Source: a bacterium
Lineage (GTDB): Bacteria; Planctomycetota; UBA1135; UBA2386
Direction: 5' to 3'
DNA length: 64,000 nt
Assembly (NCBI GenBank): GCA_030432695.1
Contig: JAUILN010000011.1
Location: forward strand, 276,950 to 340,949
Position numbers and translations under genes: made by a program. This document shows positions 25,498 through 37,245 of the stretch, in pieces; the stretch's first letter is position 1; every line of letters begins with the position of its first letter. The notes beneath the pieces were generated by a model. That model had not been told where the DNA came from. It was given only the letters and a program-made list of their open reading frames with translations, and searched no databases.

Positions 25498-26976
25498 GTG
25501 TCCCGTCCCCACACGATCCGCCACGAGCTGCCCGACGCGCGCTGGCCGACTGCCGAGGAAGCCCGCGCCGCGCGGCTGTTCAGCCCGCTGCGCATCGGCC
25601 AGCTCACCGCACCGACCCGCAGTTGGGTGCCGGCGATGGTGCCCTGGCGCGCCACCGACGACGGCTTCGTGACCGACGACGTGGTCGACTGGTACGCCCG
25701 CTTCGCCCGCGGCCGCCCCGGCGTGCTGGTGGTCGAGGCCACCGGGATCCGCGACGTCCCCTCCGGCCCGCTGCTGCGCATCGGTCACGACCGCTTCGTC
25801 CCCGGCCTGCGCCGCCTGGTCGACGCGGTGCGCGAAGCCAGCCAGGGCGAGACCCTGCTGTTCCTCCAGGTCATCGACTTCCTCGGCATCCGCCGCCGCC
25901 CCGAGAAGGCCAAGTTCTTCGCGCGCTTCCTGGCACTGCGCGACGCGCACCGCGAAGCCCTCGCCGCCCGCGGCCTGCTCGACGCGGACGCCGACGAAGC
26001 CGCGATTCGCACGGCGCTCACCGACCTCGACGACGACGCGCTACGCGAGATCCTCGCCCCGCGCGAGTACCGCGACTACGCCTTCGGCCAGCGCGAGGAG
26101 GTCAACGACCTGCACCTGCCGCACATCGCCGAGCTGCCGCGCGTGCTGCCCGGCCTGTTCGCCCACGCCAGCGCCCGCGCCCTCGCGGCCGGCTTCCATG
26201 GCGTCGAGCTGCACTTCGCGCACGCCTACACGATGGCGTCGTTCCTCTCGCGTACCAACGTGCGCGGCGACGGCTACGGCGGCTCGCCCGAGCAGCGCGT
26301 CCGCCTGCCGGTCGAGGTGGTCCGCGCGGTCCGCGCGCGGGTCGGCGACGAGGCCTGCATCGGCTGCCGCCTGCTCGGCTCGGAGGCCATCGACGGCGGC
26401 TCGGAGATCCACGAGGCCGCCTACTACTCGCGGGAGCTGGTCCGCGCCGGCCTCGACTTCGTCTCGGTCAGCAAGGGCGGCAAGTTCGACGACGCGAAGC
26501 AGCCCAAGGTCGGCGAGGCCGCCTACCCCTACACCGGCCCGAGCGGCCACGAGTGCATGCCCACGGTGAAGGGCGACGCGCGCGGACCCTTCGGCCGCAA
26601 CCTGCACCTCGCCGCGGCGATCCGTGGTGCGCTGCGCGCCGACGGTCTCGACGCGCCAGTGGTCGGCGCGGGCGGCATCGGCACCTTCGAGCTCGCCGAG
26701 GCGGCGCTGCGCGAAGGCATGTGCGACGCGGTCGGCGCAGCCCGCCAGTCGCTCGCCGATCCGGACTGGTGGCAGAAGATCGCGCTCGGCCGCGGGAGCG
26801 AAGTGCGCCGCTGCATCTTCACCAACTACTGCGAAGGCCTCGACCAGAAGCACAAGCAGGTGACCTGCCAGCTCTGGGACCGCGACTTCTCGTGTGGCGA
26901 CGACCCGCCGCGCTCGCACGACGGCAAGCGACGCCTGGTCGCACCGCCCTGGCAGACCGACGCACCGGACCCGTGA
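25498..26976 (+). CDS. old-yellow-enzyme-family NADH:flavin oxidoreductase
   Basis: 492 aa from the GTG at 25498; an ATG at 25432 would overlap the divergent lipoprotein start. The FMN barrel shows LFSPLRIGQLTAPTR at the first strand, GFHGVELHFAHAYTMASFLS with two His that usually bind the substrate carbonyl, and NVRGDGYGGSPEQRVRLP, a hallmark of the family. VVGAGGIGTFELAEAAL and VGAARQSLADPDW make the phosphate-binding end. CIFTNYCEGLDQKHKQVTCQ carries cysteines near the C-terminus but no complete 4Fe-4S pattern. The substrate is probably an enone. It is coupled by a GTGA overlap to an RNA methyltransferase. Confidence 0.85.
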   Translation: MSRPHTIRHELPDARWPTAEEARAARLFSPLRIGQLTAPTRSWVPAMVPWRATDDGFVTDDVVDWYARFARGRPGVLVVEATGIRDVPSGPLLRIGHDRFVPGLRRLVDAVREASQGETLLFLQVIDFLGIRRRPEKAKFFARFLALRDAHREALAARGLLDADADEAAIRTALTDLDDDALREILAPREYRDYAFGQREEVNDLHLPHIAELPRVLPGLFAHASARALAAGFHGVELHFAHAYTMASFLSRTNVRGDGYGGSPEQRVRLPVEVVRAVRARVGDEACIGCRLLGSEAIDGGSEIHEAAYYSRELVRAGLDFVSVSKGGKFDDAKQPKVGEAAYPYTGPSGHECMPTVKGDARGPFGRNLHLAAAIRGALRADGLDAPVVGAGGIGTFELAEAALREGMCDAVGAARQSLADPDWWQKIALGRGSEVRRCIFTNYCEGLDQKHKQVTCQLWDRDFSCGDDPPRSHDGKRRLVAPPWQTDAPDP

Positions 26977-27923
26977 GCGATCCGTCCCGCGAACCTCTGC
27001 CGGCGAAGTTCCGCCAGCGCCTCGACGACCTCGAAGCCGCCCTCGACGCCGACCTGCTGCCCGACCCGGCCGCGCGGCGCACGGTGTTCCGGGTGGTGCG
27101 CGATGCCGAACGCGTCCTCACCGACCTCGCCGATCTGGGCCTCGCCCCCGAGCCCGTGCCCGGCCTCGACCACACCTGGTCGGTCGCGCCCGTGGACCGC
27201 GAGCTCCTCACCCACGCCGGGCCCGCGACCGACGGCTCGCTCTACGTGCAGGGAGCCGCCAGCATCCGCGCCGCCCGCGCGCTCGGCGCACTCCCCGACC
27301 AGCGCGTCCTCGACCTCGCCGCGGCTCCGGGCGGCAAGACCCTGGTGCTCGCCGCAGCGATGCAGGGCCGCGGCGAACTGGTCGCGGTCGATGCGGTGAA
27401 GGCGCGCTTCCACCGCCTACGCGCCAACCTGGACCACGCCGGCGCCGGCCACGTCCGCACCTGGCTCGGCGATGGCCGTCGCGTGCCGCGCGACTTCCAC
27501 CAGCACTTCGACCGCGTGCTCCTCGACGCGCCGTGCTCCTCGGAAGCGCGCATCGATCCCGCCACCCCCAAGACCTTCGCCAACTGGAGTCTCGGCAAGG
27601 TCCGCGACATGGCCCGCAAGCAGTGGGGCCTGCTCGGCACCGCACTCCGCTGTCTCGCGCCGGGCGGTGAGGTCGTCTACTCGACCTGCTCGTTCGCACC
27701 CGAGGAGAACGAGGCCACCCTCGCCGCCTGGCTGACGGTCGACGATTCCGACGACCGCGCCGCGGAACTCCTCCCCCTCGACCTCGGCGAAGGCGTGACC
27801 ACCCGCCCCGGCCTCGAACGGTTCGGTCGGAAGCGCTGGCCCGAGCAACTCCACCTCGCCCGCCGCATCGTCCCCGACGCCCTGCACGAGGGGCTGTTCG
27901 TGGCGCGGCTGCGGCGGAGGTAG
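26973..27923 (+). CDS. RsmB/NOP2-family RNA m5C methyltransferase
   Basis: 316 aa from the GTG at 26973 (GTGA overlap with the previous stop). SAM motif I is VLDLAAAPGGKTLVLA, and the two catalytic cysteines of m5C RNA methyltransferases are in LLDAPCSSEARID and VYSTCSFAPEENEA. The region WSLGKVRDMARKQWGLL is typical of the family. It should methylate a cytosine in rRNA or tRNA. A NusB-like N-terminal domain, as in full RsmB, is not evident; only a short helical segment precedes the catalytic domain. Confidence 0.9.
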   Translation: MSDPSREPLPAKFRQRLDDLEAALDADLLPDPAARRTVFRVVRDAERVLTDLADLGLAPEPVPGLDHTWSVAPVDRELLTHAGPATDGSLYVQGAASIRAARALGALPDQRVLDLAAAPGGKTLVLAAAMQGRGELVAVDAVKARFHRLRANLDHAGAGHVRTWLGDGRRVPRDFHQHFDRVLLDAPCSSEARIDPATPKTFANWSLGKVRDMARKQWGLLGTALRCLAPGGEVVYSTCSFAPEENEATLAAWLTVDDSDDRAAELLPLDLGEGVTTRPGLERFGRKRWPEQLHLARRIVPDALHEGLFVARLRRR

Positions 27924-27972
27924 TGCGCAGATCCTCGACAGCCGCCGCCGCGCACCGCATCCTGCACCGACC

Positions 27973-29103
27973 GTGCGCCTCCCAGACCGCCGCTCGCTGT
28001 TCGCCGCCGCCTTCGTGGCCTTCGTCGCGCTCGGCCCGCTCGGCTTCCTCTACCCCGGCCCGGTGCAGACCCGCGCCACCCCGCCCTGGCCGCGTTGGAA
28101 CACCGAGGACTTCCTCGACGGCAAGTGGACCGCCGCGCTCGGCAAACACCTCGAGGAGAGTTCCCCGATCACGATCGAGGCGCGCGGGCTCTACAACGAG
28201 GCCGCCTGGCTCGCCGGAGAGCGATCGTTCGGTTCGACCACCTGGAGCAAGGGTGGCTGGCTCTACAACAACGGTTCGCTCAGGAGCCCGAGCAACGACC
28301 CCGCCGGCCCGGCGCGTCGGGCCGTGCTGGGCCGCCTCGCGAACTGGCTCGACGCGCACGGTGTGCGCTTGCTCGCGGTCCCGGTCCCCGACAAGTGGCG
28401 CGTCCACCCCGAGGGCCTGCCCGAAGACGTCGAACCGAACGCCGGCGCGCGCGCCCGCTACCCGACGATCCTCGACGAACTCGCCGCCGCCGGGATCGAA
28501 CACGTCGATCTGGCGACGGCGATGCGCGGTTGGCGCGAGGCCGACCCGGCCGTGAACCTGTTCAGCGCTCGCGACACCCATTGGAACGCCGCCGGCGCGA
28601 TCCGCACGGCCGACCTGATCGCCACACAGCTCGCGACCCTGGGTTGGCTCGACGATCTGCCGCCCGATCGCCTCGTCGCCGAACCGCTCACCACGGTGAG
28701 CACCGCTCCCGACCTGGTCGGCACGCTCGGCATCCGCGAGGACGGTCCCCTCGCCCGCGAACTCGCCGAGGAATGGCAGCTCGCCAGCGTGCATCGGCTC
28801 ACGGCCGACGGCGTGCGGATGCAGGTCGAGAAGCAGCAACCGTCGGCCGGGTTGGCGGTGGCCGGCGACAGCTTCAGCGTACGCCTGCTCGGTGCGGTGG
28901 AGGCGGCAACCGGTCGGATCGCCGACGGCTCGGGCACGATCGGCGCCGAAGGACCGATCCACGGGCTGACCTCGACCCTGCGCGGCATCGGGTCCGGCCA
29001 GCTCGCGGCACGCGTGGTCGTCTGGTGCTTCATCGAACGCTCGGTCTCGCACGACCGCGCCTGGCAGGGAGCCGAGACGCCGCTCGCCGACGGCGGAGAT
29101 TGA
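27973..29103 (+). CDS. AlgX/AlgJ-like SGNH-fold protein (possible polysaccharide O-acetyltransferase)
   Basis: 376 aa from a GTG at 27973. One N-terminal hydrophobic segment (SLFAAAFVAFVALGPLGFLY) exports or anchors it. The SGNH-like motifs of the AlgX/AlgJ acetyltransferase domain are present: LLAVPVPDKWRVHP, FSARDTHWNAAGAI (the Asp-His pair) and AVAGDSFSVRL (GDSF, with the nucleophilic Ser). These proteins acetylate exported polysaccharides in the periplasm, receiving acetyl from an MBOAT protein, which is not in this window. The next gene encodes a multi-pass membrane protein 32 bp downstream. Confidence 0.7.
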   Translation: MRLPDRRSLFAAAFVAFVALGPLGFLYPGPVQTRATPPWPRWNTEDFLDGKWTAALGKHLEESSPITIEARGLYNEAAWLAGERSFGSTTWSKGGWLYNNGSLRSPSNDPAGPARRAVLGRLANWLDAHGVRLLAVPVPDKWRVHPEGLPEDVEPNAGARARYPTILDELAAAGIEHVDLATAMRGWREADPAVNLFSARDTHWNAAGAIRTADLIATQLATLGWLDDLPPDRLVAEPLTTVSTAPDLVGTLGIREDGPLARELAEEWQLASVHRLTADGVRMQVEKQQPSAGLAVAGDSFSVRLLGAVEAATGRIADGSGTIGAEGPIHGLTSTLRGIGSGQLAARVVVWCFIERSVSHDRAWQGAETPLADGGD

Positions 29104-29135
29104 CTCCGACGACGCCGGCCGCCGAGACTGCCGAC

Positions 29136-29939
29136 GTGAACGAACTCCTTGCCCCGGCCCTTCCGTGGCTCCCCGCCGCGCTCGGACCGTTCCTGCTCCT
29201 GTTGGCCGTCCCGCTCCTCGGCACCCGCGGCCGGGTCACGATCGCGATGGTCCTCGCCGGCATGGCGGTCGCCAGCGTGGTCGTCGCGGTGATGGAGGGC
29301 GGCGAGCAGCGCACGCTCGACGTCGTCAATCCGTTCCCCCGCGGTGCGGACGGTGAACTGGATCGCATCGTCTTCGAGACCGTGACCGCCCCGGGCTACG
29401 CGTGGGGACTGTGCGCCGCCGCGTTCCTGATGCTGGCGATGGGCGCCGTGTTCCTGCGCAAGAACAAGGGCGGCAAGCCGGGGCTCGTGCTGCCCGCGAC
29501 GCTCGCCGGCATCTGGCTCTTGTTGCTGCGGCTGGCGCTGGAGAAGTGCGCCGCACCCGATGGTCTGGTCTGGGCCACCGGCCTCGGCATGGCACTGATC
29601 CCGCAGGGCCTGATGATCGGCCTCGCCGCCGGACGGCGTGGAGCAGGCTTCTGGAAGCTGCTTGGTGCACTGCTGCTCGTCGGCCTGCTGCAGCGGCTGG
29701 CGGTGTCGGGCGCCTCCTGGGTGCTGACCTCGCAAGGCTGGGGCACCCACCTCGACATGACGCCGCTGAAGGGCTTCCAGTCGCCCTTCGGGAAGGAGCT
29801 GACCTTCGAGACCCCGATGGACGCGTGGTTCACGGGTGTCCTGCTCGCGCAGACCACGGGCTGGGTGCTCGGCACGGTCCTACTCGGCCTGCCCCTCGGC
29901 ACGCTCGGCTGGTTCGTGAGCCGCAAACGCAAGAAGTAG
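29136..29939 (+). CDS. multi-pass membrane protein of unknown function
   Basis: 267 aa from the GTG at 29136. About seven membrane segments are seen, including LGPFLLLLAVPLLG, VTIAMVLAGMAVASVVVAVM, GLCAAAFLMLAMGAVFLR, LPATLAGIWLLLLRLAL, LLGALLLVGLLQRLA and VLGTVLLGLPLGTLGWFV. The C-terminus is basic (SRKRKK), so it probably faces the cytoplasm. No transporter signature was recognised. It follows the AlgX/AlgJ-like gene by 32 bp and precedes the kinase gene by 16 bp. Confidence 0.65.
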   Translation: MNELLAPALPWLPAALGPFLLLLAVPLLGTRGRVTIAMVLAGMAVASVVVAVMEGGEQRTLDVVNPFPRGADGELDRIVFETVTAPGYAWGLCAAAFLMLAMGAVFLRKNKGGKPGLVLPATLAGIWLLLLRLALEKCAAPDGLVWATGLGMALIPQGLMIGLAAGRRGAGFWKLLGALLLVGLLQRLAVSGASWVLTSQGWGTHLDMTPLKGFQSPFGKELTFETPMDAWFTGVLLAQTTGWVLGTVLLGLPLGTLGWFVSRKRKK

Positions 29940-29955
29940 CCGGCCGACCTCCCCG

Positions 29956-33141
<3,186 letters not shown>

Positions 33142-33153
33142 AGCTCCGGTGAC

Positions 33154-33693
33154 TCAGCCCGCGTCCGCCAACCACCGCGACAACGTGGCCCGCGCGAACG
33201 CCCAATCGCGCTTGGCACTCGCCAGAGACCGCCCACTCGCCACCGCGACCTCCTCGATCGTCAGCCCGGCGAACAGCTTCAACTCGGCGACCCGCGCCAG
33301 CACCTCGTTGTTCTCGGCCAGCCGAGCCAGCGCCTCCTCCAGGTCCAACAACGTGTCGGGATCGGCATGCGACAGCGGCAGCCCCTCGCCGAGCAGCCGC
33401 TCCGCCTCCCGGCCACCCTGCCGCTTCCGCGCCGACCGGATCCGCGCATGGTCGATCAACACCTGCCGCATCGCCCGCGCCGCCCGCAGCACGAAACTCC
33501 GCCGCGCCGCGTCGTCGTCGACCGCCAACGCGAGGTCTTCACTGCGGAAGATCTTCAGCCACGCCTCGTGCACCAACGCCGTCGGCTGCAGCGTGTGGTG
33601 CGAGCGCTCCCCCTGCATCAGCGCGCGCGCGACCCGGCGCAGCTCGGCGTAGAGCTGGAGGGCAGCAGCGGCGGGGAGGTCGGCGGAGGGCAC
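33154..33693 (-). CDS. ECF sigma factor of the planctomycete-type ECF family
   Basis: 179 aa. Region 2 reads LYAELRRVARALMQGERSHHTLQPTALVHEAWLKIF, matching the Sigma70_ECF family rich in Planctomycetota. Region 4 has LARVAELKLFAGLTIEEVAVASGRSLASAKRDWAFARATL with its helix-turn-helix. The linker DHARIRSARKRQGG is also characteristic. These factors are often paired with Ser/Thr kinases, and here the kinase gene is convergent 12 bp away. Its 5' end lies about 115 bp from the divergent DGR target gene. Confidence 0.88.
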   Translation of the reverse strand: MPSADLPAAAALQLYAELRRVARALMQGERSHHTLQPTALVHEAWLKIFRSEDLALAVDDDAARRSFVLRAARAMRQVLIDHARIRSARKRQGGREAERLLGEGLPLSHADPDTLLDLEEALARLAENNEVLARVAELKLFAGLTIEEVAVASGRSLASAKRDWAFARATLSRWLADAG

Positions 33694-33808
33694 GGGAGGA
33701 GGTTAGCCGCCGGAGGGCGGGATGGGGGAAGTCGGGGCTGGCGGGGTGGACCCGGGATTCCCGGACTGGATCCCTCCGTGATACGGGGCATCGGATACCT
33801 TGCCCCGG

Positions 33809-36800
33809 GTGAACGGAGAGCCCGAGATCACCCGCGTGTTCGTCATCCGCGACATGACGGACGACACGCTCGACTTGACGCTCGACAAGCTGTCGGAGGA
33901 GGAGGAGCAGCCGCCGGGGATGCGGCTGTACATCCCCGGCAAGACCAAGGGCCGGCAGGTGGGCGCGATCGCGGAGTATGTCCGCGACCACATCGAGAAG
34001 GCGCATCGCTGCCTGGCGCTGGTGGCGGAGCCGAACATCAATGTGGGGTTCGAGATCGGGTTCGCGCTGGGGCGGGGGAAGCCGATCGGGTTGGCGACGA
34101 CCTTGGAGGAGATCCCGGCTTGGGCAAGTGCGCGGTCGCCGCTACGCAATCAGTTCGTGCTGCCGGCGCGGGATGAGGACGAGCTGTTGGAGAGGCTCGG
34201 GACCGACGGCCTGGAGCGCGCCAATCCACCGCAACTGGGCAAGGACACGCTCGTGCTCTGCGCGGCGACCGGCGACGCGAAGTCCTTGAACAAGACGATT
34301 ACCAAGCGAGCCCCGAGTTGGAGGAGGCTTCCCGACAAGGTCTTCTCGCTCGAAGGCCTCCCCGAGCAACTGCAAGGAGTGGGACGGATCGTCTGGGTGA
34401 TCGCTCGGCCACCGAAGGGACAGCTTCGCGACGGCGACGAGAACGCCGCCAACGCGGTAGTCGCCGGCTATGCCGAGGCCGTCGGCATCCGGCTGGAGGT
34501 CTTGATCCACGGCAAGGCCCGCGATGCAGCGGACGTCGGGGACCGGGTCCAGGTGTTCCAGGACGCTGCTGACTTCTCCGCGCTGCTCGACCTCATCGCG
34601 GCAGGACCGGAGCCCACTGGTGAAGCCCCCTCCCGCCTCGACCTCTACCGCGACTACCTCCGCCACCGCCACGCCTCGCTGGTGCCGTTCTTCTCCGGCG
34701 CGAGCCACCGGTCGCTCGGCGAGATCCACGTGGAGCTGGCGGTCGCGGTGCGCGAGCGGGAGCTCCCGCTCTCCCGCGCCGACGCCGAGTGGAAGTCGCG
34801 GACACACACCCTGCAGTCCCTGCTGGCACTGCCGTTCGATCGGCTGCAGCCCGACCCGGCCAAGCCCACCGGCGCCTGGGTCGTCCGCGGCGAACCCGGT
34901 GCCGGCAAGTCGACGAGCTGCCGCCACCTCACCGCGATCCTCGCCGCCAAGGGCGAGGTCTTCCCCATCTACGCGCCGCTGTGCCGCCTGGCCCACTTCG
35001 ACGGCGGCGACGTCTTCGACTTCGCCGAAGCCGACCTGGTGCGCAAGCACGGCGAGGCCGGCCGCAGGCTCGCCGGCGACCTCCGCGCCCTCGCCGCCGA
35101 GGGCAAGGTCTGGTTCCTGTTCGACGGCCTCGACGAAGTCGGCGAAGCGGCCGCCGCCGACATGCGCGAACGCCTGCAGGAGTGCGTGGCCAAGCCCGAG
35201 CACGCGCTCTGCCCGGTCCTGGTCACCAGCCGCCCCATCGGCCTGCGCGAGATCGACCCGCTGTTCCAGGCCTGCGACCTCCGCCCGCTCGACGAAGGTC
35301 CGGCGAAGCGGCTGCTGAAGAACTGGATCGGGGACGAGCCGGCCGACAACACCTGGAAACGCATCCAGGCCGCACCGAGGCTGCGCGAGCTGGCGAGCAA
35401 CCCGCTGATGCTCACGCTGCTGGCCAAGATCGCGATCGACCAGTCGAAGAGCCAGGAACGCATCGAGCTGCCGGGCACGCGAGTGGAGCTGTACGAGAAG
35501 GCCGTGGAACTGCTGCTGCGCCGTCGGCACTCGGACAACGAGACGCGGGGAGTGCAGGACTGGCGGGTGGCGCGCGACGTGTTGGCACCACTGGCCCTGA
35601 AGCTCGCCGAGCGCTTCGACGGGCGGGAGGCCTGGGACGAGGATCTGGTCGACGAGCTGCTGACCGAAGTCCGCGCGGAATCTCAATCGCTGGACCAACG
35701 GATCAAGCAGCGGGACGACAGCACCAACGCCGCCTTCCTGAAAGACCTCAGCGAGAACGGCGGCCTGTTCGGGCCCTTCGACGGCGAAGACGAGCCCTGG
35801 CGATTCCCGCACCGGAGTCTGCGGGAGTACCTGGTGGCGCGGGCGCTGGCCGAGCGGGAGATGGAACGCATCCTGGCGTGCGCTGCCGCCGTCGAGCCGA
35901 ACGACGAAGCCGAGGATGAGGACGACAACCAGAGCATCGACCGCATCAGCCACTGGGCCGAGCCCTTCGCACTGCTCGCCGGGATCCTCGCCCGCGACAA
36001 CCCGCAGTCGGCTCTGCAACTCCTCCGCGAACTCCCGCGCGCCAACCAGCAACTGAGCGAGCGCGCCCTGGTGAACGCCGACGGTGTGCCGCTGGCGGAT
36101 CGCGTCGAGCTGCTCTGCGAGCCGAGAGAGTGGAACCCGGAAGTGCTGGGCGATCTCGTCGAAGTCGCAGTGCGGACCGGAGCCGAGACCGTCGCCGAGG
36201 CATGCCGCATCGTGACTGCGCGCGTCGCTGCCGGGAGCGACCTCGAGCGAGCCTCGCACCTCCACTACGCGATCGAGCGCGCGCTGGGGGCACACGCCGA
36301 CGAGGGCCTCCGCGATGCCTTCTTCGTGGCTTGGGGAAGGCCGCGACGCGAGGCTCCCCAGGCCTGGAGCTGGGCGGAGATTCCAGCGACTCCGCCAGGA
36401 GGCTTCCTGATGGGGAGTCCCGAGCAGGAGGAGGGGCGTGACGACGACGAGGTCCAGCATGCCGTCGTGCTGACCCAGGGCTTCCGACTCGGGGTCACGC
36501 CCGTGACGATCGGGCAGTTCCGGGAGCTGGAGCCCGACCACGAGGCTGGCGAGGCGGCCGACCTGCCGGTCGCCGACGTGAGCTGGTACGAGGCTCAGCT
36601 GTTTGCGCGCTGGCTGCGAGCGGACCTGCCGACGGAAGCGGAGTGGGAGTGGGCCTGCCGGGAGGACACCACGACGCGGTTCTGGTCGGGGGATGCCAAG
36701 GAGGACCTCGACCGGGTGGGCTGGTACGGCGAGAACAGCAAGAACTCGCGGCACCCCGTGGCCGAGAAGGAGTCGACGGCGCACGGCCTGTACGACATGC

Positions 36801-37054
36801 ACGGCAACGTCCTCGAGTGGTGTCGAGACTGGTTCGGTCCGTACGAGGTGAAGGACGAGGGCGTGGTGGATCCGCCAGGCGCCCTCCGCGGCTCCGCCCG
36901 TGTGATGCGCGGTGGCAGCTACTGGGACTTCGCCAGGTGGTGCCGGTCCGCCTGCCGCGGCGGGCTCGTGCCGACGGTCCGCGACGGCAACATCGGCTTC
37001 CGCCTGCGGCTGCCGTTGCCCAGCTCGGATGGGCCATCGACTCTCGACTCTTGA
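33809..37054 (+). CDS. DGR target 1: TIR-like/NACHT/FGE-domain receptor-like protein
   Basis: 1081 aa from the GTG at 33809; a TTG at 33800 is also in frame. Residues 1-130 are a Rossmann-like domain with EPNINVGFEIGFALGRGKP, like the TIR-like/deoxyribosyltransferase nucleotide-cleaving effectors (putative catalytic Glu). A second related domain follows (ENAANAVVAGYAEAVGI). The NACHT ATPase has Walker A GEPGAGKST (Lys367), Walker B WFLFDGLDEVG (435-445) and TSRPIGL. A helical arm spans about 560-850. From about 860 an FGE-sulfatase/C-type-lectin domain begins (PPGGFLMGSP) and ends in GFRLRLP. Residues 1026-1072 are the variable repeat, copied with errors from the TR at 38447. The model is an intracellular NLR-like sensor whose ligand face is diversified. 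Confidence 0.9.
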   Translation: MNGEPEITRVFVIRDMTDDTLDLTLDKLSEEEEQPPGMRLYIPGKTKGRQVGAIAEYVRDHIEKAHRCLALVAEPNINVGFEIGFALGRGKPIGLATTLEEIPAWASARSPLRNQFVLPARDEDELLERLGTDGLERANPPQLGKDTLVLCAATGDAKSLNKTITKRAPSWRRLPDKVFSLEGLPEQLQGVGRIVWVIARPPKGQLRDGDENAANAVVAGYAEAVGIRLEVLIHGKARDAADVGDRVQVFQDAADFSALLDLIAAGPEPTGEAPSRLDLYRDYLRHRHASLVPFFSGASHRSLGEIHVELAVAVRERELPLSRADAEWKSRTHTLQSLLALPFDRLQPDPAKPTGAWVVRGEPGAGKSTSCRHLTAILAAKGEVFPIYAPLCRLAHFDGGDVFDFAEADLVRKHGEAGRRLAGDLRALAAEGKVWFLFDGLDEVGEAAAADMRERLQECVAKPEHALCPVLVTSRPIGLREIDPLFQACDLRPLDEGPAKRLLKNWIGDEPADNTWKRIQAAPRLRELASNPLMLTLLAKIAIDQSKSQERIELPGTRVELYEKAVELLLRRRHSDNETRGVQDWRVARDVLAPLALKLAERFDGREAWDEDLVDELLTEVRAESQSLDQRIKQRDDSTNAAFLKDLSENGGLFGPFDGEDEPWRFPHRSLREYLVARALAEREMERILACAAAVEPNDEAEDEDDNQSIDRISHWAEPFALLAGILARDNPQSALQLLRELPRANQQLSERALVNADGVPLADRVELLCEPREWNPEVLGDLVEVAVRTGAETVAEACRIVTARVAAGSDLERASHLHYAIERALGAHADEGLRDAFFVAWGRPRREAPQAWSWAEIPATPPGGFLMGSPEQEEGRDDDEVQHAVVLTQGFRLGVTPVTIGQFRELEPDHEAGEAADLPVADVSWYEAQLFARWLRADLPTEAEWEWACREDTTTRFWSGDAKEDLDRVGWYGENSKNSRHPVAEKESTAHGLYDMHGNVLEWCRDWFGPYEVKDEGVVDPPGALRGSARVMRGGSYWDFARWCRSACRGGLVPTVRDGNIGFRLRLPLPSSDGPSTLDS
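36886..37022 (+). repeat. DGR variable repeat 1 (VR1)
   Basis: 137 bp, collinear with the TR. There are 18 differences: 15 fall on TR adenines (AAC codons became GAC, TTC, GGC, CTC, GTC and so on) and 3 on other bases (CGC to CGT, CGC to CGG, GCG to GCC). It starts at CCGCGGCTCC and ends at CCGTTGCCCA, where TR and VR diverge (AGCTCGG against ACCCGAG). It encodes the last part of the lectin-fold domain. Confidence 0.95.
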
Positions 37055-37057
37055 GAG
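37041..37057 (+). other. DGR post-VR hairpin, target 1
   Basis: CTCTCGA (37041-37047), loop CTC, TTGAGAG (37051-37057): a 7-bp stem with one G-T pair, 18 nt after the VR end and containing the stop codon. The same stem with a different loop follows VR2. Hairpins or cruciforms downstream of the VR help target recognition in the Bordetella phage DGR. Confidence 0.7.
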
Positions 37058-37245
37058 TGTGCTCTGGAGCGGCCGCCAGACCGCCGGGCGGCTGCGTGTA
37101 GCCGCGCAGGATCCGCCAGTGGCCTGCCCGATTCCGTCTGCATGGCCGTGGACGACCGATCCATCGCCCTTGGGGAACCCCTCGCAGCCGTTCCCAACGG
37201 TCACCAACGACCGTGCAGTGACCGGCACTGGCCGCTCCGCCCTCC

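Larger units (their letters stand above)
36562..37073 (+). repeat. arm A of a 0.5-kb inverted repeat flanking the DGR core
   Basis: The 3' half of the FGE domain, the VR and the post-VR hairpin of target 1 are nearly the same as 39795-40302 in opposite orientation. In 120 nt around 36605-36724 only one base differs by eye. The two arms bracket the RT, TR, Avd and HTH genes. Confidence 0.8.

Noticed and set aside
27208..29052. Long antisense frame across the m5C methyltransferase and AlgX-like genes
   Set aside because: Arg/Gly-rich shadow; both sense genes have clear motifs.
36390..37054. FGE domain as a working formylglycine-generating enzyme
   Set aside because: In these multidomain proteins the fold ends in a DGR variable region and follows a NACHT. 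A ligand-binding C-type-lectin use fits better than catalysis; no sulfatase gene is nearby.
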